DNA from: Rhodococcus spelaei
GTDB lineage: Bacteria; Actinomycetota; Actinomycetes; Mycobacteriales; Mycobacteriaceae
Direction of reading: 5' to 3'
NCBI RefSeq assembly: GCF_006704125.1
Contig: NZ_VIGH01000005.1
Location: 186,001-250,000 of the forward strand
Length of the DNA stretch: 64,000 nt
The position numbers and the translations under genes are program-made. Below are positions 16,406 to 25,578 of the stretch, piece by piece (positions within the stretch are counted from its first letter, which is position 1; every line of letters starts with the position of its first letter). The notes beneath the pieces were generated by a model that was not told the DNA's origin, searched no databases, and saw only the letters and a list, made by a program, of their open reading frames with translations.

Positions 16406-17863
16406 ATGTCCGATACTGTGCGACAGGGGGTCGCACAGGAGGCCGGGACATTGTCGACACAGCTCACAGCCGATGACGCGGTGCATGTCTACGCCGAGGA
16501 GCACGGCGCTCAAACCAAGATCATGGACGTCTACGTCTTCGACGCAGCTGCGGCCGGGGTCGAGCTGGCGTACGACGACTTGCTGACCTGGGTGTCGGAC
16601 CGGATCGAGCGCTGTGCGCCGATCTTCCGTCAGCGGCTGGTCCGGGTGCCCGGTGACCTCGACTATCCCTACTGGTCGCTCGACGCGACGTTCGACCTGC
16701 GCAACCACGTGACGCTGACAGCCTCGGCGGGTCCGGGGTGGGACTCGCTGATGCACCAGATCGGCGGCATCGTCGACGGGCCGGTCGACCTGACGCGCCC
16801 GCCGTGGGAGTTGCACGTGATCACGGACGTCTCGGGGATCGCCGACCTGCCAGCAGACGCCGCGGTGGCGGTGCTGAAGTTCCACCACTGCGTCGGCGAC
16901 GCGACCGAGACGGTACGGCTCGGGCGGCAACTGTTTGCAAGCGAGTCGGAGCCCGCGACCGCAGACGTGGGTACGGAGCGCGACCGCTCCCGGCTGTCGA
17001 TGCTCGGCGTGGCGGTGCGACGTGCCCCGCGGAGTGTTGCCCGGCTGGTCTCCGGGCTCGCCCGCCTTCGCAAGGACGGTCGAGGTGCGGCAGCCGAAAT
17101 CCCGGCCGCAGCGAGGCAATGGCCGCAGACACGATTCAACCGGCCGCTGACGTCGACGCTGCGGTTCGGCCGGGTGGTGTTCGACCTGCCTGCAGTCATG
17201 GCGGTGCGGTCCCAGTGCCTGGGCGCCACAGTCAACGACGTCGTGCTGTCTGTCATCGCCGATGCGATGTCGGCATACCTTGCCGAGGTCGGGGAGTGGC
17301 CTGACGGCTCGCTCGGGGCGAGGATGCCCTACTCGACACGAGCCTTCAAGGAATCGACGGCAGGAAACCGGTTCGATGTGCTCTCGGTGAATCTGCACAC
17401 CGACGTAGCCGACCCGTTGGAGCGACTGCGTGCGATCCGGGATTCTGCTCAAGAGGCGAAGGACGGCCTGACGAAACGCCTGGGGGCGCCCAACGCTCAC
17501 ACCCTGGACGAGATTCCCGCGCCCTACATGCGGATGGCATTGAAGGCCGATGCGCGAGCGAGGCGCGCAGGACAACCGGTCCTCGGCGGGAACACGTTGA
17601 TCTCGAACGTCGGCCGCGGTATCGCCGACCTGCAGTTGTTGGGCTCGCCCGTGGTCGACTCGTTCGGCATTCTCCCGATCACCGACGGCGCGGGCTTGAG
17701 TCACTTCGTCGCGTCGTTGGCGGATCGACTCACGATCACGTTCACCGCAGACGCCGTGATGATGCCGGAACTGGAGCGATACGCGCGCCTGCTGCGCGCC
17801 GGTTTCACGGAGCTGGCGGCCTTGAGCGAATTGGAAGCATCACAGGCGGACACGTCAGCCTGA
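16406..17863 (+). CDS. WS/DGAT (wax ester synthase/diacylglycerol acyltransferase) family protein
   Basis: A 485-residue acyltransferase of the actinobacterial WS/DGAT family, which makes triacylglycerol or wax esters from acyl-CoA. N-terminal domain features run through VDLTRPPWELHVI (127-139). The active-site motif reads HHCVGDA (160-166): both His and the Asp of HHxxxDG are present, but the final Gly is Ala. The second conserved block is GATVNDVVLSVIADAM, and the late PLYLVG-like region is represented by NTLISNVGRG. The retained HHxxxD suggests activity, though the Gly change may alter it. It is monocistronic, ending in a strong hairpin. Confidence 0.88.
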   Translation: MSDTVRQGVAQEAGTLSTQLTADDAVHVYAEEHGAQTKIMDVYVFDAAAAGVELAYDDLLTWVSDRIERCAPIFRQRLVRVPGDLDYPYWSLDATFDLRNHVTLTASAGPGWDSLMHQIGGIVDGPVDLTRPPWELHVITDVSGIADLPADAAVAVLKFHHCVGDATETVRLGRQLFASESEPATADVGTERDRSRLSMLGVAVRRAPRSVARLVSGLARLRKDGRGAAAEIPAAARQWPQTRFNRPLTSTLRFGRVVFDLPAVMAVRSQCLGATVNDVVLSVIADAMSAYLAEVGEWPDGSLGARMPYSTRAFKESTAGNRFDVLSVNLHTDVADPLERLRAIRDSAQEAKDGLTKRLGAPNAHTLDEIPAPYMRMALKADARARRAGQPVLGGNTLISNVGRGIADLQLLGSPVVDSFGILPITDGAGLSHFVASLADRLTITFTADAVMMPELERYARLLRAGFTELAALSELEASQADTSA

Positions 17864-17907
17864 ACGGGTTGTGGTCCCGCGCCGAGGATTCCCCCTAGAG
17901 CAACGCG

Positions 17908-17942
17908 ACAGGGCCCGCACTCGAACCGAGTGCGGGCCCTGT
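17908..17942. terminator. Bidirectional terminator between WS/DGAT and small peptide 4
   Basis: A perfect 16-bp stem (ACAGGGCCCGCACTCG and its complement, 17908-17923 and 17927-17942) with a three-base loop lies between the convergent WS/DGAT gene (+) and the 42-residue ORF (-). It can serve both. Confidence 0.8.
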
Positions 17943-17962
17943 CGGGTGTCGGGAGAAGGCGA

Positions 17963-18091
17963 TCAGGCCTTGGGGTTGACCAGGCCGTCGACGGAACCGA
18001 TGAGGGTGCTCGCTCCGCCGGTGAGGTCGCCGATCGCGGTGGCGAACGTGCTGACGGCGTCGAGGGCGGTGGCGAATTCTGCAGAACCCAT
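17963..18091 (-). CDS. Small peptide 4, 42 aa (PorA/PorH-like character)
   Basis: A short ORF beginning MGSAEFATALDAVSTFATAI and ending LVNPKA: one continuous amphipathic, acidic helix followed by a Gly/Ser-containing second helix, without signal peptide or Cys. An AAGGAG ribosome binding site precedes the ATG at 18091 and a strong terminator follows the stop. Among the four tiny ORFs in this window it is the one most like corynebacterial PorH/PorA in size and pattern (small, acidic, helical, no signal). Homology is not demonstrated. Confidence 0.55.
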   Translation of the reverse strand: MGSAEFATALDAVSTFATAIGDLTGGASTLIGSVDGLVNPKA

Positions 18092-18337
18092 GATGTGCTC
18101 CTTGCGTGTTGCGGGTGATTCTCGGTCGGGGCGCATCAACTGCACCGCGATCATTCGTAGTGGGCGGGCGACCGCGGGGGCAATGGAATGTGGCGAAGGT
18201 AACGAAAACGATTTCCAATAGCGATCGGTCGGCGGCACGACGTGAACGCGCCGGGTGCGCGCCTCGTGACATAGATGTGTCGCGCCGAGCGCGCCGCGCC
18301 GATTGCCAGCTCCGACCACATTCTGTGAGGTGTCACC

Positions 18338-18829
18338 ATGGACCGGACTCGTTCGAGCGCTCCAGGCCTGGACGTGCGAGGGGCGAGCACGCTCGAGGCG
18401 ACCGCGCTCGGCCTGTTCCGGATCGTCGTCGGGTTCCTGTTCTTCGTGCACGGCACCACCGACCTGTTCGGCTTCCCGGCGATGCCGTGGAGTGGGCACC
18501 TGGCGGCCTTCGCGAGCTGGCCGTACTGGTGGGCCGGGCTGATCGAACTGGTCGGCGGCTTCCTCGTGATGATCGGGCTGGGAACCCGGGGCGCGGCCCT
18601 GATCTGTTCCGGCGCAATGGCGTACGCCTACTTCACGGTTCATCAGCCCCACGGCGCGCTGCCGATTCTCAACGGCGGGGAGCCGGCCGCGCTCTACAGT
18701 TGGGCGTTCCTGCTCATCGCTGCGGTCGGTCCCGGTGCGTTCGCGGTGGGCTCGGTAATGCACAGTCGCGGTCGCGGAGATCGGGCCTCGCGGCGGCGTC
18801 GGCTCACTACCACCGTCAGTCCACTTTGA
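18338..18829 (+). CDS. DoxX family membrane protein
   Basis: A 163-residue integral membrane protein with four predicted transmembrane helices: LGLFRIVVGFLFFVHGTTDLFG (about 25-46), PYWWAGLIELVGGFLVMIGLG, AALICSGAMAYAYFTVH and LYSWAFLLIAAVGPGAFAVG. The R-x-x-x-G-x-x-F-x-x-HG pattern in helix 1 and the E in IELVGG are DoxX-family hallmarks. Members are linked to thiosulfate oxidation and oxidative-stress complexes, but most, like this one, are uncharacterised. It stands alone in front of the ribosomal cluster; the 216 bp to rpsL contain no further gene. Confidence 0.88.
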   Translation: MDRTRSSAPGLDVRGASTLEATALGLFRIVVGFLFFVHGTTDLFGFPAMPWSGHLAAFASWPYWWAGLIELVGGFLVMIGLGTRGAALICSGAMAYAYFTVHQPHGALPILNGGEPAALYSWAFLLIAAVGPGAFAVGSVMHSRGRGDRASRRRRLTTTVSPL

Positions 18830-19045
18830 CCTCAGGCCGCGCCGACGGGTAATGTGGATCGCTGTGCCCGGAGCATGCGGGCAAGTTTGAGTATCCGGTA
18901 GGCCAGCGAAAGCGGCTGACGCGAGTCGGCGTGCCCTGAAAAGGGTGGACTTCGGGTGCTCGACACGCCCGACCTCGGGTACTTAGAGGCGGGACGCAGA
19001 GCTCGACTAAAAGACGTTTTGTAACAACACGAGGAAAGCCGGTCT

Positions 19046-19420
19046 ATGCCAACCATCAACCAGCTGGTCCGCAAGGGTCGCCGCGACAAGGTCGCGAAGC
19101 TCAAGACCGCGGCCCTGAAGGGCAGCCCCCAGCGCCGCGGTGTGTGCACCCGCGTGTACACCACCACCCCCAAGAAGCCGAACTCCGCGCTCCGTAAGGT
19201 CGCGCGTGTTCGCCTGACCAGCTCGGTCGAGGTCACGGCCTACATCCCCGGCGAGGGTCACAACCTGCAGGAGCACTCGATGGTGCTCGTCCGCGGCGGT
19301 CGTGTGAAGGACCTCCCCGGTGTTCGCTACAAGATCATCCGTGGCTCGCTGGACACCCAGGGTGTCAAGGGCCGCAAGCAGGCCCGCAGCCGTTACGGTG
19401 CCAAGAAGGAGAAGAGCTAA
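19046..19420 (+). CDS. rpsL: 30S ribosomal protein S12
   Basis: A complete 124-residue S12, the decoding-centre protein of the small subunit. [13 protein letters not shown] contains Lys43 and GGRVKDLPG contains Lys88, the two positions where changes give streptomycin resistance; both are wild type here. A GAGGAAAGC site precedes the ATG. The 216-bp leader from 18830 contains no ORF and should carry the main promoter of the cluster. The TAA overlaps the rpsG ATG by one base (TAATG), so the two are translationally coupled. Confidence 0.99.
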   Translation: MPTINQLVRKGRRDKVAKLKTAALKGSPQRRGVCTRVYTTTPKKPNSALRKVARVRLTSSVEVTAYIPGEGHNLQEHSMVLVRGGRVKDLPGVRYKIIRGSLDTQGVKGRKQARSRYGAKKEKS

Positions 19421-19890
19421 TGCCTCGTAAGGGCCCCGCTCCCAAGCGTCCGCTGATCGCCGACCCCGTCTACGGGTCGCCGCTGGTCACGCAGCTCGTC
19501 AACAAGATCCTGCTGGACGGCAAGAAGTCCACCGCCGAGCGCATCGTCTACGAAGCCCTCGAGCAGGCGCGCGAGAAGACCGGCACCGACCCGGTCGTCA
19601 CCCTCAAGCGCGCGCTGGACAACGTCAAGCCCGCCCTCGAGGTGCGCAGCCGCCGCGTCGGTGGCGCCACCTACCAGGTGCCGGTCGAGGTTCGCCCCGG
19701 CCGTTCCACCACCCTCGCCCTGCGTTGGCTGGTGACCTTCTCGCGTGCACGTCGTGAGAAGACCATGGTCGAGCGCCTCGCCAACGAGCTCATGGACGCC
19801 AGCAATGGCCTCGGTGCAGCCGTGAAGCGTCGCGAGGACACCCACAAGATGGCCGAGGCCAACAAGGCGTTCGCGCACTACCGCTGGTGA
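19420..19890 (+). CDS. rpsG: 30S ribosomal protein S7
   Basis: A complete 156-residue S7, the primary 16S rRNA binder that nucleates assembly of the small-subunit head. [10 protein letters not shown] at the N-terminus, [17 protein letters not shown] in the core and the [14 protein letters not shown]-terminus are all standard for actinobacteria. It starts on the last base of the rpsL stop codon. The 132-bp spacer to fusA contains the fusA ribosome binding site but no hairpin strong enough to separate the genes, so the four-gene unit is probably transcribed together, with extra promoters possible. Confidence 0.99.
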   Translation: MPRKGPAPKRPLIADPVYGSPLVTQLVNKILLDGKKSTAERIVYEALEQAREKTGTDPVVTLKRALDNVKPALEVRSRRVGGATYQVPVEVRPGRSTTLALRWLVTFSRARREKTMVERLANELMDASNGLGAAVKRREDTHKMAEANKAFAHYRW

Positions 19891-20022
19891 TCTGACGCCG
19901 GGCGGCACCTCGCGTGCCGCCCGCGCGTTGTCACTGATGTGTCGGTTCCTCCCGGGCCGGCTGACAATACAAAAAGACGTGGTCCGCGAGGACCGACACG
20001 AGATACGAGCGGGGACAGTCCT

Positions 20023-22125
20023 GTGGCACAGGAAGTGCTGACCGACCTGAACAAGGTCCGCAACATCGGCATCATGGCGCACATCGATGCCGGCAAGACC
20101 ACCACCACCGAGCGCATCCTGTTCTACACCGGTGTCAACTACAAGATCGGTGAGACGCACGACGGTGCGTCGACGACGGACTGGATGGAGCAGGAGAAGG
20201 AACGCGGCATCACGATCACGTCTGCCGCCGTGACCTGCTTCTGGAACAACAACCAGATCAACATCATCGACACCCCCGGCCACGTCGACTTCACGGTCGA
20301 GGTCGAGCGGTCGCTGCGCGTGCTCGACGGCGCCGTTGCCGTGTTCGACGGCAAGGAGGGCGTCGAGCCCCAGTCCGAGCAGGTCTGGCGTCAGGCCGCC
20401 AAGTACGACGTGCCGCGCATCTGTTTCGTCAACAAGATGGACAAGATGGGCGCGGACTTCTACTTCACCGTGCAGACCATCATCGACCGCCTCGGCGCGA
20501 AGCCGCTCGTCCTGCAGCTGCCGATCGGCGCCGAGGACGACTTCGACGGCGTCGTCGACCTCGTCGAGATGCGTGCCATCACCTGGCGCGGCGTGGTGCC
20601 GACCGGCGCCGAGCCGACCATCGAGGAGATCCCCGCGGATCTCGTCGAGAAGGCCAACGAGTACCGCACCAAGCTGCTCGAGACGGTCGCCGAGACCGAC
20701 GACGCGCTGATGGAGAAGTACTTCGGCGGTGAGGAGCTCACGGTCGAGGAGATCAAGGGCGCCATCCGCAAGCTGACGGTCAACTCCGAGCTGTACCCGG
20801 TGCTCTGTGGCTCCGCGTTCAAGAACAAGGGCGTGCAGCCCATGCTCGACGCGGTCATCGACTACCTGCCGACCCCGCTGGACATCGGCGAGGTGGAGGG
20901 TCACGTCCTCAACAAGGAGGACGAGATCATCACGCGTAAGCCGAGCAAGGACGAGCCGTTCTCGGCGCTGGCCTTCAAGATTGCTGCGCACCCGTTCTTC
21001 GGCAAGCTGACCTTCGTCCGCGTGTACTCCGGCCGCCTCGATCCCGGTCAGCAGGTGCTCAACGCGACCAAGGGCAAGAAGGAGCGCATCGGAAAGCTCT
21101 TCCAGATGCACGCCAACAAGGAGAACCCGGTCGACGAGGCCGTGGCCGGCCACATCTACGCGATGATCGGCCTCAAGGACACCACCACCGGTGACACCCT
21201 CTGCGACCAGGCCGACCCGATCGTGCTCGAGTCCATGAGCTTCCCGGACCCGGTCATCCAGGTCTCGATCGAGCCCAAGACCAAGTCCGACCAGGAGAAG
21301 CTGGGCACCGCGATCCAGAAGCTGGCCGAAGAGGACCCGACCTTCTCCGTCGAGCTCGACGAGGAGACCGGCCAGACCGTCATCGGCGGCATGGGCGAGC
21401 TCCACCTCGACATCCTCGTCGACCGCATGCGTCGCGAGTTCAAGGTCGAGGCCAACGTCGGCAAGCCGCAGGTTGCGTACCGCGAGACCATCACCAAGAC
21501 GGTCGAGAAGCACGAGTTCACCCACAAGAAGCAGACCGGTGGTTCGGGTCAGTTCGCGAAGGTGATCATCGCGCTGGAGCCGTACATCGGCGAGGAAGGC
21601 GAGTCGTACACCTTCGAGAACAAGGTGTCCGGTGGCCGCGTCCCGCGCGAGTACATCCCCTCCGTCGACCACGGCGCGCAGGATGCCATGCAGTACGGCG
21701 TCCTCGCCGGCTACCCGCTGGTGAACCTCAAGCTGACGCTGCTCGACGGCGCGTACCACGACGTCGACTCGTCGGAAATGGCCTTCAAGGTTGCCGGTTC
21801 GCAGGCCCTGAAGGAAGCCGCCCGCAAGGCCGGTCCGGTCATCCTCGAGCCGCTCATGGCGGTCGAGGTGACCACGCCCGAGGAGTACATGGGCGACGTG
21901 ATCGGCGACCTCAACTCCCGCCGTGGCCAGATCCAGGCCATGGAGGAACGCAGTGGTGCCCGTGTCGTGAAGGCGCTGGTTCCGCTCTCGGAGATGTTCG
22001 GCTACATCGGTGACCTGCGGTCGAAGACCCAGGGTCGAGCGAACTTCTCCATGGTGTTTGATTCTTACGCAGAGGTTCCCGCGAACGTCTCGAAGGAAAT
22101 CATCGCCAAGGCGACCGGCGAGTAA
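20023..22125 (+). CDS. fusA: Elongation factor G
   Basis: A 700-residue translocase GTPase. The GTG at 20023 was chosen because it gives [35 protein letters not shown] in the usual register and a GGGGACAG site precedes it; the open frame continues 84 bases further up without homology. G motifs: AHIDAGKTT (P loop), the switch I region [18 protein letters not shown] (G3), NKMDKMGAD (G4). Domains II-V follow, with [10 protein letters not shown] and the [13 protein letters not shown]-terminus. It catalyses ribosomal translocation and, with RRF, recycling. Confidence 0.99.
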   Translation: MAQEVLTDLNKVRNIGIMAHIDAGKTTTTERILFYTGVNYKIGETHDGASTTDWMEQEKERGITITSAAVTCFWNNNQINIIDTPGHVDFTVEVERSLRVLDGAVAVFDGKEGVEPQSEQVWRQAAKYDVPRICFVNKMDKMGADFYFTVQTIIDRLGAKPLVLQLPIGAEDDFDGVVDLVEMRAITWRGVVPTGAEPTIEEIPADLVEKANEYRTKLLETVAETDDALMEKYFGGEELTVEEIKGAIRKLTVNSELYPVLCGSAFKNKGVQPMLDAVIDYLPTPLDIGEVEGHVLNKEDEIITRKPSKDEPFSALAFKIAAHPFFGKLTFVRVYSGRLDPGQQVLNATKGKKERIGKLFQMHANKENPVDEAVAGHIYAMIGLKDTTTGDTLCDQADPIVLESMSFPDPVIQVSIEPKTKSDQEKLGTAIQKLAEEDPTFSVELDEETGQTVIGGMGELHLDILVDRMRREFKVEANVGKPQVAYRETITKTVEKHEFTHKKQTGGSGQFAKVIIALEPYIGEEGESYTFENKVSGGRVPREYIPSVDHGAQDAMQYGVLAGYPLVNLKLTLLDGAYHDVDSSEMAFKVAGSQALKEAARKAGPVILEPLMAVEVTTPEEYMGDVIGDLNSRRGQIQAMEERSGARVVKALVPLSEMFGYIGDLRSKTQGRANFSMVFDSYAEVPANVSKEIIAKATGE

Positions 22126-22234
22126 CACCGGCTGGGAGCAAGACCGCTGGCGAGTTTTCACCAGCTGAGCACGACAGAAGTAACAACCAACCGCACTGCT
22201 GCATACCGCAAGCAACACAACAGGAGGCCATCAA

Positions 22235-23428
22235 GTGGCGAAGGCGAAGTTCGAGCGGACGAAGCCGCACGTGAACATCGGGACCATCGGTCACGTTGAC
22301 CACGGCAAGACGACGCTGACCGCGGCCATCACCAAGGTCCTGCACGACAAGTTCCCGGACCTGAACGAGGCCTCGGCCTTCGATCAGATCGACAAGGCGC
22401 CGGAGGAGAAGGCTCGTGGTATCACGATCAACATCTCCCACGTCGAGTACCAGACGGAGAAGCGCCACTACGCGCACGTCGACGCCCCGGGTCACGCCGA
22501 CTACATCAAGAACATGATCACCGGTGCTGCGCAGATGGACGGCGCGATCCTGGTCGTGGCGGCCACCGACGGCCCGATGCCGCAGACGCGTGAGCACGTG
22601 CTGCTCGCCCGCCAGGTCGGCGTGCCCTACATCCTGGTCGCGCTGAACAAGTCCGACATGGTCGACGACGAGGAAATCCTCGAGCTCGTCGAGATGGAGG
22701 TCCGCGAGCTGCTGTCGTCGCAGGAGTTCGACGGCGACAACGCTCCGGTCGTGAAGGTCTCGGCGCTCAAGGCGCTCGAGGGCGACGCCAAGTGGGGCGA
22801 GAGCGTTCTCGAGCTCATGCAGGCCGTCGACGACTCGATCCCGGACCCGGTCCGTGAGACCGACAAGCCGTTCCTCATGCCCGTCGAGGACGTCTTCACG
22901 ATCACCGGTCGTGGCACCGTGGTCACCGGCCGTATCGAGCGTGGCGTGGTCAACGTCAACGAAGAGGTCGAGATCGTCGGCATCAAGGAGACGGTCACCA
23001 AGACCACCGTCACCGGCATCGAGATGTTCCGCAAGCTGCTCGACTCCGGCCAGGCGGGCGACAACGTCGGTCTGCTGGTTCGTGGCATCAAGCGCGAGGA
23101 CGTCGAGCGTGGCCAGGTTGTGGTCAAGCCCGGCACCACCACCCCGCACACCGAGTTCGAGGGCAACGCCTACATCCTGTCCAAGGACGAGGGCGGCCGC
23201 CACACGCCGTTCTTCAACAACTACCGCCCGCAGTTCTACTTCCGTACCACGGACGTTACGGGCGTCGTGACCCTGCCCGAGGGCACCGAGATGGTCATGC
23301 CCGGTGACAACACCGAGATGTCCGTCAAGCTGATCCAGCCGGTCGCCATGGACGAGGGCCTGCGGTTCGCGATCCGTGAGGGTGGCCGCACCGTCGGCGC
23401 CGGTCGCGTCACCAAGATCATCAAGTGA
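22235..23428 (+). CDS. tuf: Elongation factor Tu
   Basis: A 397-residue EF-Tu delivering aminoacyl-tRNA to the ribosome. G motifs are [25 protein letters not shown] and the SALK segment; domain II/III landmarks include [13 protein letters not shown] and [14 protein letters not shown]. The GTG start has a strong AGGAGG site seven bases upstream. The 109-bp space after fusA may carry its own promoter. The gene ends in a strong hairpin at 23461. This is the last gene of the translation cluster; the order rpsL-rpsG-fusA-tuf is universal in the phylum. Confidence 0.99.
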   Translation: MAKAKFERTKPHVNIGTIGHVDHGKTTLTAAITKVLHDKFPDLNEASAFDQIDKAPEEKARGITINISHVEYQTEKRHYAHVDAPGHADYIKNMITGAAQMDGAILVVAATDGPMPQTREHVLLARQVGVPYILVALNKSDMVDDEEILELVEMEVRELLSSQEFDGDNAPVVKVSALKALEGDAKWGESVLELMQAVDDSIPDPVRETDKPFLMPVEDVFTITGRGTVVTGRIERGVVNVNEEVEIVGIKETVTKTTVTGIEMFRKLLDSGQAGDNVGLLVRGIKREDVERGQVVVKPGTTTPHTEFEGNAYILSKDEGGRHTPFFNNYRPQFYFRTTDVTGVVTLPEGTEMVMPGDNTEMSVKLIQPVAMDEGLRFAIREGGRTVGAGRVTKIIK

Positions 23429-23460
23429 TTTCGCTTCACCGTTGATCTAGCTGTACCAAA

Positions 23461-23502
23461 GCCGAACGGCGCTCACTCCCTCGGGAGTGGGCGCCGTTCG
23501 GC
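23461..23502. terminator. Terminator after tuf
   Basis: A long hairpin: outer 12-bp stem GCCGAACGGCGC / GCGCCGTTCGGC plus inner CACTCCC / GGGAGTG with one T-G mismatch, followed by GTTTCG. It separates tuf (+) from the convergent AmaP-like gene (-) and probably works in both directions. Confidence 0.85.
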
Positions 23503-23524
23503 GTTTCGTCAGTACCGAGGAAGC

Positions 23525-24088
23525 TCAGCCGGGTTGTTCGACGGGATCGAGGTGCAACAGCACCTGCGTCGCGACCGCCGCGCCGGGCAGCGCCGCCGCC
23601 ATGGACTGTGCCATCGCCTCCGCGCTGCGGGTGAAGTCCTCGAGGTCGAGCGACGGGTCGCCGATCACCGTGACCCGCAGGGTGGCGAGGCCGCGGTCGT
23701 CGACGGCGGTCGCGCGGACCGTTCGAATCCCGTCGAGCGCGGACAGCTCACCCGCCAGACCGACCGCCATCGGTCCCAGGTCGACGGAGAGATCGGCACC
23801 GCAGAGATCACCGCCGATCTGCGCGGTCGAGGTGCGCCCGCGACGCAGGTTCAGCAGCAGCAGGGTGATGCCGGCGACCAGGGTGAGGACGCAGGTCGCA
23901 CCGAGTGCGGCAGGCCACCAGGACTGGTCCGGGATCGACGCGACCCGGGCGCGGTCGAGCCTGCTGACGAGTTCGCGGGAGGCGTCCAGGCCCAGTCGCC
24001 AGCTCACCGCCAGCGCGCCGCCGGCCAGCAGCACGCCGCCCGCCGCGAGTACGACAAGCCGATCGACCACCGCGGTCCGCCGCTTCAC
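23525..24088 (-). CDS. AmaP-like membrane protein (Asp23 anchor family)
   Basis: A 187-residue protein with two N-terminal transmembrane helices (VVDRLVVLAAGGVLLAGGAL at about 8-27 and WWPAALGATCVLTLVAGITLLLLNL at about 57-81) followed by a soluble C-terminal domain with alternating strands. This is the layout of AmaP, the membrane anchor of the alkaline-shock protein Asp23. It is the last gene of a leftward five-gene cluster whose first gene is Asp23/Gls24; its start overlaps the previous stop by 4 nt. The expected role is in cell-envelope stress, as a membrane-proximal scaffold; the ligand and partners are unproven here. Confidence 0.7.
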   Translation of the reverse strand: MKRRTAVVDRLVVLAAGGVLLAGGALAVSWRLGLDASRELVSRLDRARVASIPDQSWWPAALGATCVLTLVAGITLLLLNLRRGRTSTAQIGGDLCGADLSVDLGPMAVGLAGELSALDGIRTVRATAVDDRGLATLRVTVIGDPSLDLEDFTRSAEAMAQSMAAALPGAAVATQVLLHLDPVEQPG

Positions 24089-25107
24089 GACTTGACCCGC
24101 CCGATTCGGACCCGCAGTTCCCGCGGGGTGGCCAGCATGGCGAGCCCGGGTTGGACCGCGTCGCGCACGGTGGCCTCCAGATCGTGCGCGTGCACCTCAC
24201 CGGTCGGCGCGACGTGCACGGTCGCGCGTCGGCGGTCCACGGTCGTCTGAACGGACCTGATGCCCGCGACCGTCCGAGCTCGCGCGCTGCACATCCGGGC
24301 GACATCGGTGGGCCGCACCCACACCACCGAGGCCTTCGGCTTCCCGACCGGAAGGTGCGTGCGGGTGCGGGGAGTGACAGCCAGGTAGACCAGGGCGAGG
24401 CCGGTCAGCGTAGCGAGGGTGGCCGTGGGCAGCATCCAGGACTGCCAGTGCAACCCCGCCACCCAGGACACCGAGTTCCGCAGCCAGGCCGCCGGCGCGA
24501 TGACGTCCTTGGCGATCAGGAACTCCCGCCCGGTGAGCCCGGCGACAATCAGCAGTCCGGCCGCGACGAACACCGTGACCAGCGCCGCGGCGGGCCGGGC
24601 GAGGGGGGCGCGTGGGGGTGTGGGGCGGCAGTCGGCGGGAACCTCGGCCACCAACTGCCGGGTGTCGACGTCGGCCGGGGTGCCGGCGTCACCGGGGACC
24701 GCCGCGGCAACCACCACGTGCAGGGTGTCCATCGGGAGGCCGGTGAGGGTTTCGATGCGCTCGCCCACCTCCCGCTGCACCTCGCGCGAGAGCACCGCGA
24801 TCGGGCAGGGCCAGGAGACCGCGATGTACAGCGCGACGGCCACCGACTCCGGGCCCATCGACACCTCGGCCCTCGGCAGGTCCCGTCCCGGCAGCTTGAA
24901 AAGTCCGCCGCTCTGCCGGACCACCCCCGGCACGCCCAGCGCCGCGGCGACCGCGATCCGGGCGACTGCCCTGTCCTTGACGACCAGGTGGCCCCGGGCG
25001 CCACGCTCGTGGTCGAGAGCGATCTGCTCGTCGCTCGCGGCGGGAACCGGGGTGGTGACTGCAGGAACCGCGGCGCTCACGCCGGCGGCGGCGGGCTGGT
25101 CAGCCAC
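24085..25107 (-). CDS. DUF6286/Asp23-related membrane protein
   Basis: A 340-residue protein with an N-terminal cytoplasmic Asp23-like domain (about 30-130: IAVAAALGVPGVVRQSGGLFKLPG, then VALYIAVSWPCPIAVL), a Pro-rich linker and two transmembrane helices (LVTVFVAAGLLIVAGLTG and TLATLTGLALVYLAVTP). A C-terminal domain ends it that again shows the short Asp23-type strand pattern (VRSVQTTVDRRRATVHVAPTG). The GTG at 25107 was chosen because the open frame further upstream overlaps the small membrane protein and looks like antisense noise. It overlaps the neighbours at both ends, so all five genes are cotranslated. Confidence 0.7.
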   Translation of the reverse strand: MADQPAAAGVSAAVPAVTTPVPAASDEQIALDHERGARGHLVVKDRAVARIAVAAALGVPGVVRQSGGLFKLPGRDLPRAEVSMGPESVAVALYIAVSWPCPIAVLSREVQREVGERIETLTGLPMDTLHVVVAAAVPGDAGTPADVDTRQLVAEVPADCRPTPPRAPLARPAAALVTVFVAAGLLIVAGLTGREFLIAKDVIAPAAWLRNSVSWVAGLHWQSWMLPTATLATLTGLALVYLAVTPRTRTHLPVGKPKASVVWVRPTDVARMCSARARTVAGIRSVQTTVDRRRATVHVAPTGEVHAHDLEATVRDAVQPGLAMLATPRELRVRIGRVKS

Positions 25108-25279
25108 GGCCCCGGCCCCGTAGCAGGGCGCCGAGGTCGACGTGCCCGTCACGGTGCGCGCCGATGGCCATGCCGAGCGCACCGAGCAGCACTGCGAACA
25201 CGAAGCCACCGAAGCCGCCGACAATGCCTGCCAGCGCCAGCAGCAGGCCGGTGATCAGGCCGATCACTGTGTTGTTCAT
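25100..25279 (-). CDS. Small two-helix membrane protein, DUF2273-like
   Basis: A 59-residue protein: MNNTVIGLITGLLLALAGIV and GFVFAVLLGALGMAIGA are two transmembrane helices separated by a Gly hinge, and the C-terminus HRDGHVDLGALLRGRGRG is polar and basic. Tiny proteins of this layout (DUF2273) accompany Asp23/AmaP in Firmicutes, and the same arrangement is visible here. The start at 25279 overlaps the stop of the 100-residue protein by 4 nt. It probably helps anchor or oligomerise the Asp23-like proteins. Confidence 0.7.
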   Translation of the reverse strand: MNNTVIGLITGLLLALAGIVGGFGGFVFAVLLGALGMAIGAHRDGHVDLGALLRGRGRG

Positions 25280-25578
25280 GGCGCAGTCCTCTCCAGCTGA
25301 ACGTCCTCGACGGTCACGTTCACGGGGACCGTGACCACGGGGGTGACCGCCCGGCGGACCGCCTCCGCAACCTCCACGACATTGCCGGGGTAGGTGACCG
25401 CGATGTGCACAGCGCAGGCCTGTTCGGTGAGCGCGACGCCCAGCAGCCGACGGCCCGGCAGGTAGGTGGCGACCTCCCCGAACATCCCGCCATGTAGGTC
25501 CGCGACGCCGGGCACCGCCAGCGCCAGCGCGGCGATCCGTTCCGCGGGCTCGACGGGCGGGTCTTGTGTGCCGGTCAC
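25276..25578 (-). CDS. Asp23-like small protein, 100 aa
   Basis: A 100-residue protein with the Asp23-like pattern of a helix (ERIAALALAVPGVADLHGG), a strand pair (VATYLPGRRLLGVALTEQACAVHIAVTYPGNV) and a second helix (VVEVAEAVRRAVTPV) followed by VNVTVEDVQL. This is a shortened version of the domain found in the gene upstream, lacking its N-terminal extension. Four-base overlaps with both neighbours place it inside the operon. It may be a second subunit of the same envelope-stress complex. The assignment rests on pattern and context only. Confidence 0.65.
   Translation of the reverse strand: MTGTQDPPVEPAERIAALALAVPGVADLHGGMFGEVATYLPGRRLLGVALTEQACAVHIAVTYPGNVVEVAEAVRRAVTPVVTVPVNVTVEDVQLERTAP

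Noticed and set aside
15560-17704. 714-residue leftward ORF opposite TetR and WS/DGAT
   Set aside because: Antisense shadow with repeating Arg/His/Pro content; the rightward genes have clear families and ribosome sites.
18830-19045. Promoter elements in the rpsL leader
   Set aside because: Several weak TATNNT- and TTGNNN-like strings exist but none at convincing spacing, so no promoter was called.
19417-22218. 933-residue leftward ORF opposite rpsG and fusA
   Set aside because: It is the antisense of highly biased coding sequence, with low-complexity Val/Leu/Asp/His content and no domain.
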